From: [Leptolyngbya] sp. JSC-1
GTDB taxonomy: Bacteria > Cyanobacteriota > Cyanobacteriia > Elainellales > Elainellaceae
Assembly: GCA_000733415.1 (NCBI GenBank)
Contig: KL662191.1
Coordinates: 1,151,784-1,159,300 of the forward strand
Direction: 5' to 3'
DNA: 7,517 bases
Shown here: in pieces, positions 1-5,168 of the stretch
Layout of the letters: every line of letters starts with the position of its first letter
Numbering within the stretch: the first letter of the stretch is position 1
The notes under the pieces: model-generated
Databases searched by the model: none
Told to the model about the DNA's origin: nothing
The model's input: the letters and a program-made list of their open reading frames with translations, nothing else
Position numbers and translations under genes: made by a program

Positions 1-2
1 GT

Positions 3-131
3 ACGCAGTTTAAGTGGATACGGATATTGTTTCGCTGTTGGCAAGCTTGTGAAGCGTATGATGAGGCGAAGTGTATAGCGGAATTGAGGCGAAAGGGTTC
101 ACCGATTGCGAGGATTCTAGCAGTCAGTTAG
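3..131 (+). pseudogene. IS110-family transposase, C-terminal end (partial at window edge)
   Basis: An open frame enters from the left edge and stops at TAG 129-131, giving 42 residues. It contains FKWIRILFRCWQ, followed by AYDEAK and ELRRKGSP. From memory this resembles the extreme C-terminus of IS110-type transposases (after the Transposase_20 domain), where a WIRILYRCWQ...PYDE...RRGSP pattern is common in cyanobacterial copies. IS110 enzymes use a RuvC-like DEDD catalytic domain, which would lie outside the window, so it cannot be judged whether the element is intact. It is the only convincing plus-strand gene and faces the cassette array. The family assignment is from recognition, not alignment. 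Confidence 0.55.
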
Positions 132-242
132 TGAACGAGTTAGGGTAGAGGGGTTAATTGGTTTACAGAACCATGCGGAGTATAAAAACTGTCCTTATGA
201 TAGTCCGACTAGTGTAAGGTAGACCAGCATGACTCTTTGAAT

Positions 243-297
243 AGGGACAGGAGTCAAACAAACAGAAGATTCTAGAGCCTACTTGACCTCGTCCCCT
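243..297. other. Imperfect hairpin in the 177-bp gap between the IS110 end and the oxidoreductase gene
   Basis: AGGGACAGGAGTCAA (243-257) and TTGACCTCGTCCCCT (283-297) are imperfect inverted repeats around a 25-nt loop. The gap 132-308 shows no credible gene. The hairpin lies just 3' of the minus-strand oxidoreductase stop at 309-311, so it could be a weak terminator, part of the IS110 end, or debris of a damaged recombination site. There is no U-tract and no match to the attC box seen elsewhere in the window. Confidence 0.3.
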
Positions 298-308
298 CAG
301 AGGCTATA

Positions 309-1289
309 TTAGGTGTTGTTGCCCCACTCCACAGTGATAACTATATTTCCTTTCTTGTGTCCTTGCTCAACATACCTATGAGCCTCGGCAGTCTGTTCTA
401 GCGGGTAACACCTGTCTACAATCGACTTCATCCTCCCCGACTCAATTAGCTCTTTGAGGAAAATTATATCCTCTTTACGCTCGATTGCTACCCCGCCTAT
501 CACTTTCTTGCTGCTTGTGATGGAAGTCCACAGCCCTCGCAGTATGGGGGATAGATTTATGTGAACCGCTCTGAGATAGAGTCCATTGGTTTTCAGTGAA
601 CTGAGACAACCTGAAAATGGGCTTTTGCCACTTGTGTCAAAAATAATATCGTAGGTTTTACCGCTTTGCGTAAAATCCTCTTTGGTGTAGTCAATAACCT
701 TGTCGGCTCCTAGAGACTTCACCAATTCCAACTTTGCTGTGCTACACACCCCAGTCACTTGTGCCCCAAAGAACTTGGCAAGCTGCACAGCAGCCATACC
801 TAACGCTCCAGAAGCCCCGTAGATTAAAACCTCCTGCCCGCTCTGAATCTTTCCCTTGTCTCTCAAGAAAAACAGCGAGGTTGTTGCCCCAAAAGGAATA
901 GCAGCAGCTTCCTCATCGGTCATATTGGTAGGTTTTATCGCAATCGCCCCTTCTTCAGGTAAACAAGTGTACTCAGCATTCGCACCAAGACTGATCCCTG
1001 TACCACCAAAGACCGGGTCACCTACTTTGAATCTTTTTACGTTTTTACCAACTGCTTCAATCTCTCCAGCTAGTTCCGAACCTAGTATTGTGTTGTTTTT
1101 GGGTCTTATGAGACCGTAGAAGAATCTTATGGGGAACGGGTCAGCCTTTCGGATGCGTAAGTCCGCTGATGTTACTGTTGTCGCATGTATTTTAATCAGC
1201 ACCTCGCTTTCCTTAGGGATAGGTTTCTCTACCTCCTTGAGCTGCATAACATCAGGAGATCCATACTCTGTGCAAATGATTGCTCTCAT
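309..1289 (-). CDS. Zinc-independent MDR oxidoreductase (quinone oxidoreductase-like, NAD(P)-dependent)
   Basis: The 326-residue protein has the usual length for the quinone-oxidoreductase branch of medium-chain dehydrogenases/reductases. An N-terminal GroES-like fold (about 1-120) includes the LGSELAGEIEAVGKNV signature near residues 69-84. A Rossmann domain carries the nucleotide-binding GASGALG at 158-164, followed by AVQLAKFFGA. The C-terminal PLEQTAEAHRYVEQGHKKGN is typical of the family. The zinc-ligand pattern of true alcohol dehydrogenases is absent, so hydride transfer to a quinone or enone from NAD(P)H is likelier than zinc-dependent alcohol oxidation; the substrate is unknown. Its ATG lies 64 bp past the core site of the first attC, so it may be a cassette itself. 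However, no attC follows its stop, which sits in a degenerate ACCTAAT. Confidence 0.9.
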   Translation of the reverse strand: MRAIICTEYGSPDVMQLKEVEKPIPKESEVLIKIHATTVTSADLRIRKADPFPIRFFYGLIRPKNNTILGSELAGEIEAVGKNVKRFKVGDPVFGGTGISLGANAEYTCLPEEGAIAIKPTNMTDEEAAAIPFGATTSLFFLRDKGKIQSGQEVLIYGASGALGMAAVQLAKFFGAQVTGVCSTAKLELVKSLGADKVIDYTKEDFTQSGKTYDIIFDTSGKSPFSGCLSSLKTNGLYLRAVHINLSPILRGLWTSITSSKKVIGGVAIERKEDIIFLKELIESGRMKSIVDRCYPLEQTAEAHRYVEQGHKKGNIVITVEWGNNT

Positions 1290-1353
1290 AAATTCTTTTC
1301 AAAGATAACCTTAGTGCAGTCTGCCACAACTTTCTATCCAATGAGTTTACGAA

Positions 1354-1438
1354 ACCTAACGTTCGCAATCACCGGATGCAGATAACTTCTGCTAAAAACA
1401 GCATACTTCAAAGTTCCGGTGCATTGCGGTTGTTAGGC
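1354..1438 (-). repeat. attC: attC recombination site 1 (85 bp), 3' of the DUF4440 gene
   Basis: On the minus strand the site runs from inverse core GCCTAAC (1432-1438) to core GTTAGGT (1354-1360), matching RYYYAAC and GTTRRRY. The arms CGCAATGCACCGGA and TCCGGTGATTGCG pair with one unpaired base, the usual extrahelical asymmetry of attC. A diverged internal box, AGTTATCTGCATCCGG, matches the other sites. The DUF4440 stop TAA lies inside the inverse core, as is common in integron cassettes. The expected strand-exchange point is between G and TT of the core, at 1360/1359. Confidence 0.85.
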
Positions 1439-1825
1439 CGCAGATTGGTCAAAAGGGTCTGTAGGCGTACCCTGATGAAACACCATTTGCCAACCTGATG
1501 AATCTAACCGCCAAATCGACGATCGGTTAGTGTGACGGAACAGCTCTCCTGATGGATTCACATGAGCATCTCGATAAGTAAGTAACGCGATCGAGTCTGA
1601 GAGTTTGTTCACGGCAAAGTCTTGAGCGTGAATCTGCGGTGGCTGCGGATCACTTGGCAATGACATCAGTTCATAATCGCGCGTGTATGTTGCGCCTGAT
1701 CGACCAAACTCCTTAAAATCAGGAGCAAGCAACTGTGCCAAGCGCTCTCGATTCCTACGGCACTCAGGTTGATGCAGTTCGCACTCTAGTTCACGCAGTG
1801 TGGCTAGCAGTGATAGGTTCTCCAT
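1433..1825 (-). CDS. DUF4440 / SnoaL-like (NTF2-fold) protein
   Basis: This 130-residue protein looks like the DUF4440 family of small NTF2-like proteins: an N-terminal helix containing LRELECELHQPECRRNRERLAQLLAPDFKEFGRSG, then strands with ALLTYRDAHVNPSGELFRHTNRSSIWRLDSSGWQMVFHQGTPT near the end. The full family length is present. Members are often annotated as nuclear transport factor 2-like or steroid-isomerase-like, but the biochemical role is generally unknown. It lies 4 bp after the acetyltransferase stop, and a GGAG ribosome-binding site overlaps the end of that gene, so the two are co-transcribed and probably translationally coupled. Its stop codon forms part of attC 1, marking it as the last gene of cassette A. 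Confidence 0.85.
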   Translation of the reverse strand: MENLSLLATLRELECELHQPECRRNRERLAQLLAPDFKEFGRSGATYTRDYELMSLPSDPQPPQIHAQDFAVNKLSDSIALLTYRDAHVNPSGELFRHTNRSSIWRLDSSGWQMVFHQGTPTDPFDQSAA

Positions 1826-1829
1826 CGGA

Positions 1830-2297
1830 TTACTCCATGACTTTGGGTGAAAGGTTGATCCATTTCATCGGTGTTCCCCATATTCCATGCTTGAAAAAGC
1901 GATCGCCACTTTGTCTAAACCCCACTTTTTGATAAAAGCCAACTGCTTTTTCGGCGGCGTTGACAGTAACTTCATTCAAATCATAGCTACATCGGGTGAA
2001 AAGTTCTCGACCAATGCCTTGCCCAGAAAATTCTCTTCGAACAAACAGCAATGACAAATGATTGCCTCTCTTAAAGGCAATAAATCCAACAATGATTTCA
2101 TTCCACGTTGCAACTAGTGTTTTCTCATCACTCAAGATTCTGTCTCTTAATTCCTCTGGATGACAAATCTGTAGCCATTCGGCAACGCTTTCTGGTGTGC
2201 CATCTGTGAGTTCCCATAGAACCGCAGAAGCCCACATACAACCACTGATTTGATGCTCGTCTCCAATCTGCGGGAGTCTGTAGACAATTGTGTTCAT
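1830..2297 (-). CDS. GNAT-family N-acetyltransferase
   Basis: The 155-residue protein carries the GNAT fold. A central strand VGFIAFKRGNHLSLLFVRREF leads into the acetyl-CoA pyrophosphate loop SGQGIGRELF (Q/R-x-x-G-x-G/A), and the C-terminal VNAAEKAVGFYQKVGFRQSG is typical of motif B. It transfers an acetyl group from acetyl-CoA to an amine; the substrate cannot be read from the sequence. The ATG at 2295-2297 is preferred. An in-frame TTG at 2328-2330 would add MVLPRGYLHTT, which does not look like a GNAT start. It is the first gene of cassette A, 82 bp inside the cassette boundary at attC 2. GNAT genes are frequent integron cassette cargo. Confidence 0.88.
   Translation of the reverse strand: MNTIVYRLPQIGDEHQISGCMWASAVLWELTDGTPESVAEWLQICHPEELRDRILSDEKTLVATWNEIIVGFIAFKRGNHLSLLFVRREFSGQGIGRELFTRCSYDLNEVTVNAAEKAVGFYQKVGFRQSGDRFFKHGIWGTPMKWINLSPKVME
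1899..1906. repeat. HIP1 octamer GCGATCGC
   Basis: This is one exact copy of the highly iterated palindrome of many cyanobacterial genomes, located inside the acetyltransferase gene. Near-copies (GCGATCG) occur around 6495 and 6684. It supports a cyanobacterial host. Confidence 0.6.
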
Positions 2298-2379
2298 GGT
2301 TGTATGTAAATAACCTCTCGGCAATACCAATCTGAGAGAAGTAATGGTGAGTTGCTTTCCTGAAGACTAAAACGGAGCG

Positions 2380-2466
2380 GTCTAACGGCAAAACGCAGCG
2401 GCGGCAGATAACCTTTGCAACTCAGCCGACCAACTTGTAGCGTTCCGGTGCAGCGACTTGTTAGCT
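2380..2466 (-). repeat. attC: attC recombination site 2 (87 bp), 3' of the MazF-like gene
   Basis: The minus strand runs from AGCTAAC (2460-2466, one mismatch to RYYYAAC) to core GTTAGAC (2380-2386, full match to GTTRRRY). The internal box AGGTTATCTGCCGCCGC is perfect (about 2398-2414). The arms pair less well than in the other sites: CGCTGCACCGG faces CCGCCGCTGCG with several mismatches. The MazF stop lies 5 bp upstream of the inverse core rather than inside it. Confidence 0.8.
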
Positions 2467-2471
2467 TGCGG

Positions 2472-2810
2472 CTAGAGATACAAAACCATTCGCAAACCCT
2501 CATCGACTTCCTCCTGCAGATAGTCTGGTAATGAACCGATACGTTCAGTTAGAAACGTTTTATCGACTGTCAAGATCTGAGATATATTCACAACAGAATC
2601 TCTAGATAAACCTGATACTTCACGAGGCAACAGCACATTGCCTGGTGCTTCTGCTAACTGAGTATTTGAGGTGATGATTACAACAATAACTGTGTTGATA
2701 CGGCTTTGAGTAAAAACATCATCTTGAATCACCAAGACAGGACGGCGATATCCTGGTCCTGAACCTACTGGGTCAGGCAGATTCGCCCACCAAATTTCTC
2801 CCCGGTACAT
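2472..2810 (-). CDS. MazF/PemK-type toxin (mRNA interferase)
   Basis: This is a type II TA toxin, an endoribonuclease expected to cleave mRNA when its antitoxin is degraded. The 112-residue protein has the family layout: MYRGEIWWANLPDPVGSGPGYRRPVLVIQ at the N-terminus, with the conserved G-x-I-W and RPVLVIQ strands, then VIVVIITSN and a C-terminal SVVNISQILTVDKTFL. Length is normal and nothing is missing. The ATG at 2808-2810 is chosen because it overlaps the antitoxin stop in a TAATG junction, the classic coupled arrangement; an upstream TTG start is less likely. Together with the preceding antitoxin gene it makes up cassette B, closed by attC 2. Cleavage specificity cannot be predicted. Confidence 0.92.
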   Translation of the reverse strand: MYRGEIWWANLPDPVGSGPGYRRPVLVIQDDVFTQSRINTVIVVIITSNTQLAEAPGNVLLPREVSGLSRDSVVNISQILTVDKTFLTERIGSLPDYLQEEVDEGLRMVLYL

Positions 2811-3046
2811 TACCAATCCTCATGAGGCAGAGACATGAACTGCATCTTTGCCATGACAGGATCTAGCTCAGAAGTTTCTTTAGAGTAAACTTGATTCAGC
2901 CTGTGCAAAATTTGGTTACGGTTGTACTTCTTCAAATAAGCTTTTAACGCTTTTGTGTAAAGCTCACTGCGTGACAAGCCTAGCTGCTGAGCGAGTGCTT
3001 CTGCCTCTTCAAAAACTGAGTCTGGAAGCGAAATTGCAGTTTTCAT
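2810..3046 (-). CDS. Ribbon-helix-helix antitoxin of the MazF-like toxin
   Basis: The 78-residue protein begins MKTAISLPDSVFEEAEALAQ, an N-terminal strand and helix typical of CopG/MetJ ribbon-helix-helix DNA-binding antitoxins, followed by LGLSRSELYTKALKAYLKKY. The C-terminal 30 residues (LDPVMAKMQFMSLPHEDW) are probably the toxin-binding tail. It should neutralise the adjoining MazF and repress the operon. A ribosome-binding site AAGG lies 5 nt before the ATG. A strong promoter with an embedded palindrome sits about 30-60 bp upstream. The toxin start overlaps its stop by one base, so antitoxin is made first and the toxin by coupling. Confidence 0.9.
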   Translation of the reverse strand: MKTAISLPDSVFEEAEALAQQLGLSRSELYTKALKAYLKKYNRNQILHRLNQVYSKETSELDPVMAKMQFMSLPHEDW

Positions 3047-3076
3047 AGTGACCTTAGCGGCAAGTCCTACTCTTCG

Positions 3077-3105
3077 GTTATACCTTGGTTATACCAAGAT
3101 TGCAA
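3077..3105 (-). promoter_or_regulatory. Promoter of the MazEF-like operon with operator in the spacer
   Basis: On the minus strand, -35 TTGCAA (3100-3105) and -10 TATAAC (3077-3082) are separated by exactly 17 bp. The spacer is filled by the interrupted palindrome CTTGGTATAACCAAG (3084-3098). The half GGTATAACC is repeated directly 11 bp on, so the -10 lies in the second copy. This is a natural binding site for the ribbon-helix-helix antitoxin, giving autorepression. The assignment rests on sequence pattern only. Confidence 0.6.
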
Positions 3106-3169
3106 GAGCCGCTACACTCAGGAAACAACAATGTAACCTTTCTGTACGTCCCTAGCCGCAAACAGAGCC

Positions 3170-3255
3170 AGCTAACGGCAAAGTTGTGCGGCGGCAGATA
3201 ACCTCAAACTCTCACCGATAACCTCTGTACCGTCCGCACAACTTCACCGTTAGGC
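3170..3255 (-). repeat. attC: attC recombination site 3 (86 bp), 3' of brnA
   Basis: The minus strand runs from inverse core GCCTAAC (3249-3255) to GTTAGCT (3170-3176, one mismatch to GTTRRRY). It has the best stem in the window: AACGGTGAAGTTGTGCGG pairs with CCGCACAACTTTGCCGTT apart from two positions. The box AGGTTATCTGCCGCCGC is present, and GAGGTTATC is repeated 20 bp away inside the loop. The BrnA stop TAA lies inside the inverse core. Confidence 0.88.
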
Positions 3256-3492
3256 TGTCTCGTTGCCTGCTGATTGTGGCATCGACTCGATCAATGCTCT
3301 TAACACTTTGTTGACTGATTCAGGCGTTGTAAAAACCTGAGCCACATCCTCATCTAAAACCACAACCGTTAATTTCTGTGTCTCGTGACCAGCAGCAAAT
3401 CGATTGGGTTTCGCCTTCTCGTAATCAAACCGATACTCAGGTGAAAGCTCGTCTTCAAAATTTTGTGTTTGATCAGAGGGCGTTTTGCTCAT
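3250..3492 (-). CDS. brnA: BrnA-type antitoxin
   Basis: The 80-residue protein follows brnT directly, as in the known brnTA operon. The N-terminal part (SDQTQNFEDELSPEYRFDYEKAKPNRFA) matches the linker that BrnA-type antitoxins wrap around their toxin. The C-terminal part (VVVLDEDVAQVFTTPESVNKVLRALIESM) is the ribbon-helix-helix region used to bind DNA and repress the operon. The ATG at 3490-3492 is chosen because GAGG precedes it; an in-frame ATG 15 nt upstream lacks a ribosome-binding site. The start overlaps the 3' end of brnT by 20 nt, and the stop is inside attC 3. Recognition relies on both the sequence pattern and the partner gene. Confidence 0.87.
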   Translation of the reverse strand: MSKTPSDQTQNFEDELSPEYRFDYEKAKPNRFAAGHETQKLTVVVLDEDVAQVFTTPESVNKVLRALIESMPQSAGNETA

Positions 3493-3751
3493 AATCCTCA
3501 CGCTCATTGCGAGTAGCTAGGCGGGCACTAATGATACGGATATTACCAGATCGCTCAGTAAAAGCAATTAACAGCAACCGATTTTGCCGAGAGTGACCGA
3601 TAATGATTTCTCTCTGTTCATCTACAGAATGAGCCTCATCATCAAAGATGACCGCCAGAGGGTTACCAAATACGGTCTTGGCTTCTTCAAAGCTGACGCC
3701 GTGTTTCTTCAAATTACTAGCGGCTTTCGACTGATCCCACTCAAACTTCAT
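3473..3751 (-). CDS. brnT: BrnT-type ribonuclease toxin
   Basis: The 92-residue protein shows the BrnT family signature throughout: FEWDQSKAASNLKKHGVSFEEA (3-24), then VFGNPLAVIFDDEAHS, REIIIGHSRQNRLLLIAFTE, and IRIISARLATRNEREDYE at the C-terminus. BrnT has a RelE-like fold and blocks growth through RNA cleavage; the conserved basic and acidic residues of the last motif are present and the length is complete. The ATG is 7 bp after the stop of an upstream 192-aa gene of unknown function, so the three genes probably form one operon in cassette C. The toxin precedes the antitoxin, the normal brnTA order. Confidence 0.93.
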   Translation of the reverse strand: MKFEWDQSKAASNLKKHGVSFEEAKTVFGNPLAVIFDDEAHSVDEQREIIIGHSRQNRLLLIAFTERSGNIRIISARLATRNEREDYEQNAL

Positions 3752-3758
3752 GCTTAGA

Positions 3759-4337
3759 TCATACCTGATTGTTCAAGGAGTGTAGTAGCCTTGCACAGAG
3801 GTCTGCCATCTCAGCAACAAGCTCCCCAGCCTCAGACAAGAAGGTGTAGTACTCAAATCGATACAACGCATCTAACTGACTTGTGGAAGAAAGTTTTTGA
3901 TGAAGTAGTTGCTTTTTAGGATCAAGGTGTGACAAATCGCCAAAAGTTCTGGCTTTAAAGAGGTCAAGTAATGACAGATCAGGAATATCTGGTATATGAG
4001 TTATAACCCTGTCAGTTAACGCTTTAGCCTCTATCAATTCCTCAAAGGTTTTATACACTATGTTCCATTTGTTAAGGAAATTAGTCTGATTTTTTGCTAA
4101 CTCGTTAACATACTGGTTCACAAGACAGAAATAAACGCGATCATTTTTCTGAATAAACTTGCGAAAGTGAAGAAGATAAGACTCAAGCTGTTCCACTATT
4201 GGTATGTTTTCAGGCAAAGATCCATCTGAAAATCCAATTTCTTCACCGGAATTAAAATGTTGATAAAACGATTTGGATGTGCGCCTGTTAGCTTCAGTAA
4301 TAAATAATTCTAATTCATTGACAGGAGAGCATTTCAT
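3759..4337 (-). CDS. Uncharacterised 192-aa protein co-transcribed with brnTA
   Basis: I do not recognise this protein. It is predicted to be soluble, with no signal peptide or membrane segment. It looks largely alpha-helical, with amphipathic stretches such as EQLESYLLHFRKFIQKNDRVYFCL and YYTFLSEAGELVAEMADLCARLL, and a slightly charged middle. No catalytic motif is evident, and a clear HEPN R-x4-6-H is not found. It is the first gene of cassette C, 7 bp ahead of brnT, and follows a perfect 14-bp palindrome 7 bp upstream of its ATG. It could be an independent passenger gene or an extra component of the TA operon. The coding frame is open over the full length and a shared operon is plausible, so the gene itself is likely real. 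Confidence 0.75.
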   Translation of the reverse strand: MKCSPVNELELFITEANRRTSKSFYQHFNSGEEIGFSDGSLPENIPIVEQLESYLLHFRKFIQKNDRVYFCLVNQYVNELAKNQTNFLNKWNIVYKTFEELIEAKALTDRVITHIPDIPDLSLLDLFKARTFGDLSHLDPKKQLLHQKLSSTSQLDALYRFEYYTFLSEAGELVAEMADLCARLLHSLNNQV

Positions 4338-4344
4338 AGTCGTT

Positions 4345-4358
4345 GAAGTTTAAACTTC
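4345..4358. promoter_or_regulatory. Perfect 14-bp palindrome GAAGTTTAAACTTC, candidate operator
   Basis: The palindrome lies 7 bp upstream of the ATG of the 192-aa gene at the head of the brnTA operon. A weak promoter pair on the minus strand, TTGCTT (4403-4408) and TATTTA (4381-4386) with 16-bp spacing, would put the palindrome in the 5' leader. A dimeric repressor such as BrnA could bind it, but this is inference. Confidence 0.4.
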
Positions 4359-4432
4359 CCTCAGTCTACTTCCTTAACCCTAAATACTACACCGGGGGCT
4401 TGAAGCAACGTCCTCACAAATAACTTAGAGCA

Positions 4433-4518
4433 GGCTAACGGTGAAGCTCAACGGCGGCAGAGAACCTTTGCATCATCGCCAAAATCTCTTGACCATCCGT
4501 TGCAGCGCAGTGTTAGCC
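4433..4518 (-). repeat. attC: attC recombination site 4 (86 bp), 3' of the RelE/ParE gene
   Basis: The minus strand runs from GGCTAAC (4512-4518) to GTTAGCC (4433-4439); each core has one mismatch to the consensus. With flanks, CAGGCTAAC and GTTAGCCTG (4431-4439, 4512-4520) are perfect inverted repeats. The internal box is AGGTTCTCTGCCGCCG. The arms CTGCAACGG and CCGTTGAG pair next to the loop. The toxin's TAG stop lies 15 bp before the inverse core. Confidence 0.83.
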
Positions 4519-4533
4519 TGCTGGCAACTTCGC

Positions 4534-4824
4534 CTATTTACGACTTTTCCAATATCCTGGTTCTCGGCTACAATGCATAATCGCCAAAATAAGAATGTAG
4601 TCTTGCTCGATTGTATAGAGGATTCCATAGGGAAATTTCCGCGCCATACACCGTCGAACGTCATCGTTAATCACAGCATAACGAGTGGGGGACTCTTTGA
4701 TCCGATAGACCGTATCCTCGATTGTATTGATGAACGCTTGTGCAATCTCAACCCGTTGCTCTGTATAGTATTGAACCGCTTCAGAATATTCAGTGAGGGC
4801 TTCAGGGTGAAATACATACTTCAT
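4534..4824 (-). CDS. RelE/ParE-family toxin
   Basis: The 96-residue protein has the RelE/ParE fold pattern. Two N-terminal helices (HPEALTEYSEAVQYYTEQRVEIAQAFINTIEDTVYRIKESP) are followed by the strand region with FPYGILYTIEQDYILILAIMHCSREPGYWKSRK. The terminal H-x-x-R-x-P-G-Y-W motif is characteristic of this toxin group. It may act on the ribosome or on DNA gyrase, and sequence alone does not decide between them. Its ATG overlaps the stop of the antitoxin gene in ATGA, so it is translationally coupled. Full length; nothing appears missing. It is the second gene of cassette D. Confidence 0.92.
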   Translation of the reverse strand: MKYVFHPEALTEYSEAVQYYTEQRVEIAQAFINTIEDTVYRIKESPTRYAVINDDVRRCMARKFPYGILYTIEQDYILILAIMHCSREPGYWKSRK

Positions 4825-5051
4825 GGTTCAATCAGTCGTCTAACTTGAGCCAAAGCATCTTCCCCCGGAATCGGTTGGACTGAACCGTCCCGAACCTCGG
4901 CTCTTCGTCTTTTGGCTTCAGCCACCCAAACTTCCTGAACGGTCGAATCAGTATCGAATTCTAGGCTCTCTACCAGCTTGTCTGCGAGAAGCGCCCTAGA
5001 TTCGTTAGGCAAAGACAATAGCTCTTCTGTTAGCTGCTCGATTGATCGCAT
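4821..5051 (-). CDS. Addiction-module antitoxin (Unstab_antitox / TIGR02574-like)
   Basis: The 76-residue acidic protein begins IEQLTEELLSLPNESRALLADKLVESLE, the signature of the small 'putative addiction module component' family that pairs with RelE/ParE toxins. It continues VQEVWVAEAKRRRAEVRDGSVQPIPGEDALAQVR, where the W and the R-x-E-x-x-x-G-x-V-x-x-I-P-G pattern are typical. It should bind and silence the downstream toxin. It carries no evident DNA-binding domain, so operon repression is uncertain. The ATG at 5049-5051 is preceded by GAGAAAG. The stop overlaps the toxin start by 4 nt. Confidence 0.9.
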   Translation of the reverse strand: MRSIEQLTEELLSLPNESRALLADKLVESLEFDTDSTVQEVWVAEAKRRRAEVRDGSVQPIPGEDALAQVRRLIEP

Positions 5052-5065
5052 AACTTTCTCGCAGA

Positions 5066-5093
5066 ATATTAACCTCTAGGGATATTGTAACAA
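5066..5093 (-). promoter_or_regulatory. Candidate promoter of the antitoxin/RelE-ParE cassette
   Basis: On the minus strand, TTGTTA (5088-5093) and TAATAT (5066-5071) are separated by 16 bp, and the -10 box lies about 15 bp before the antitoxin ATG. Other AT-rich -10-like boxes lie further upstream (5120-5160), so the exact promoter is uncertain. Confidence 0.35.
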
Positions 5094-5161
5094 AAACCTG
5101 ATGTCTTCATAACTTGATGAACCAGATATACCGCTTTGGAATATATTATGTAGCTTTACAA

Positions 5162-5168
5162 TGCTAAC
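5162..5168 (-). repeat. Orphan attC core half-site (remnant of a lost attC)
   Basis: On the minus strand GCCGTTAGCA closely copies the core end of the other sites (GCCGTTAGCT, ACCGTTAGCC, GCCGTTAGAC). Unlike them it has no box GGTTATCTGCCGCC beside it and no matching inverse core with a stem. It falls exactly at the junction expected between cassette D and the gene at 5164-5847, whose TAG stop it supplies. The simplest reading is a deletion that removed most of an attC. Confidence 0.5.

Noticed and set aside
856..1119. Plus-strand open frame of 87 codons.
   Set aside because: It is a shadow of the oxidoreductase gene on the opposite strand.
4441..4848. Plus-strand open frame of 135 codons.
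   Set aside because: It runs antisense through attC 4 and the RelE/ParE gene, which has a clear family match; the translated product has no recognisable character.
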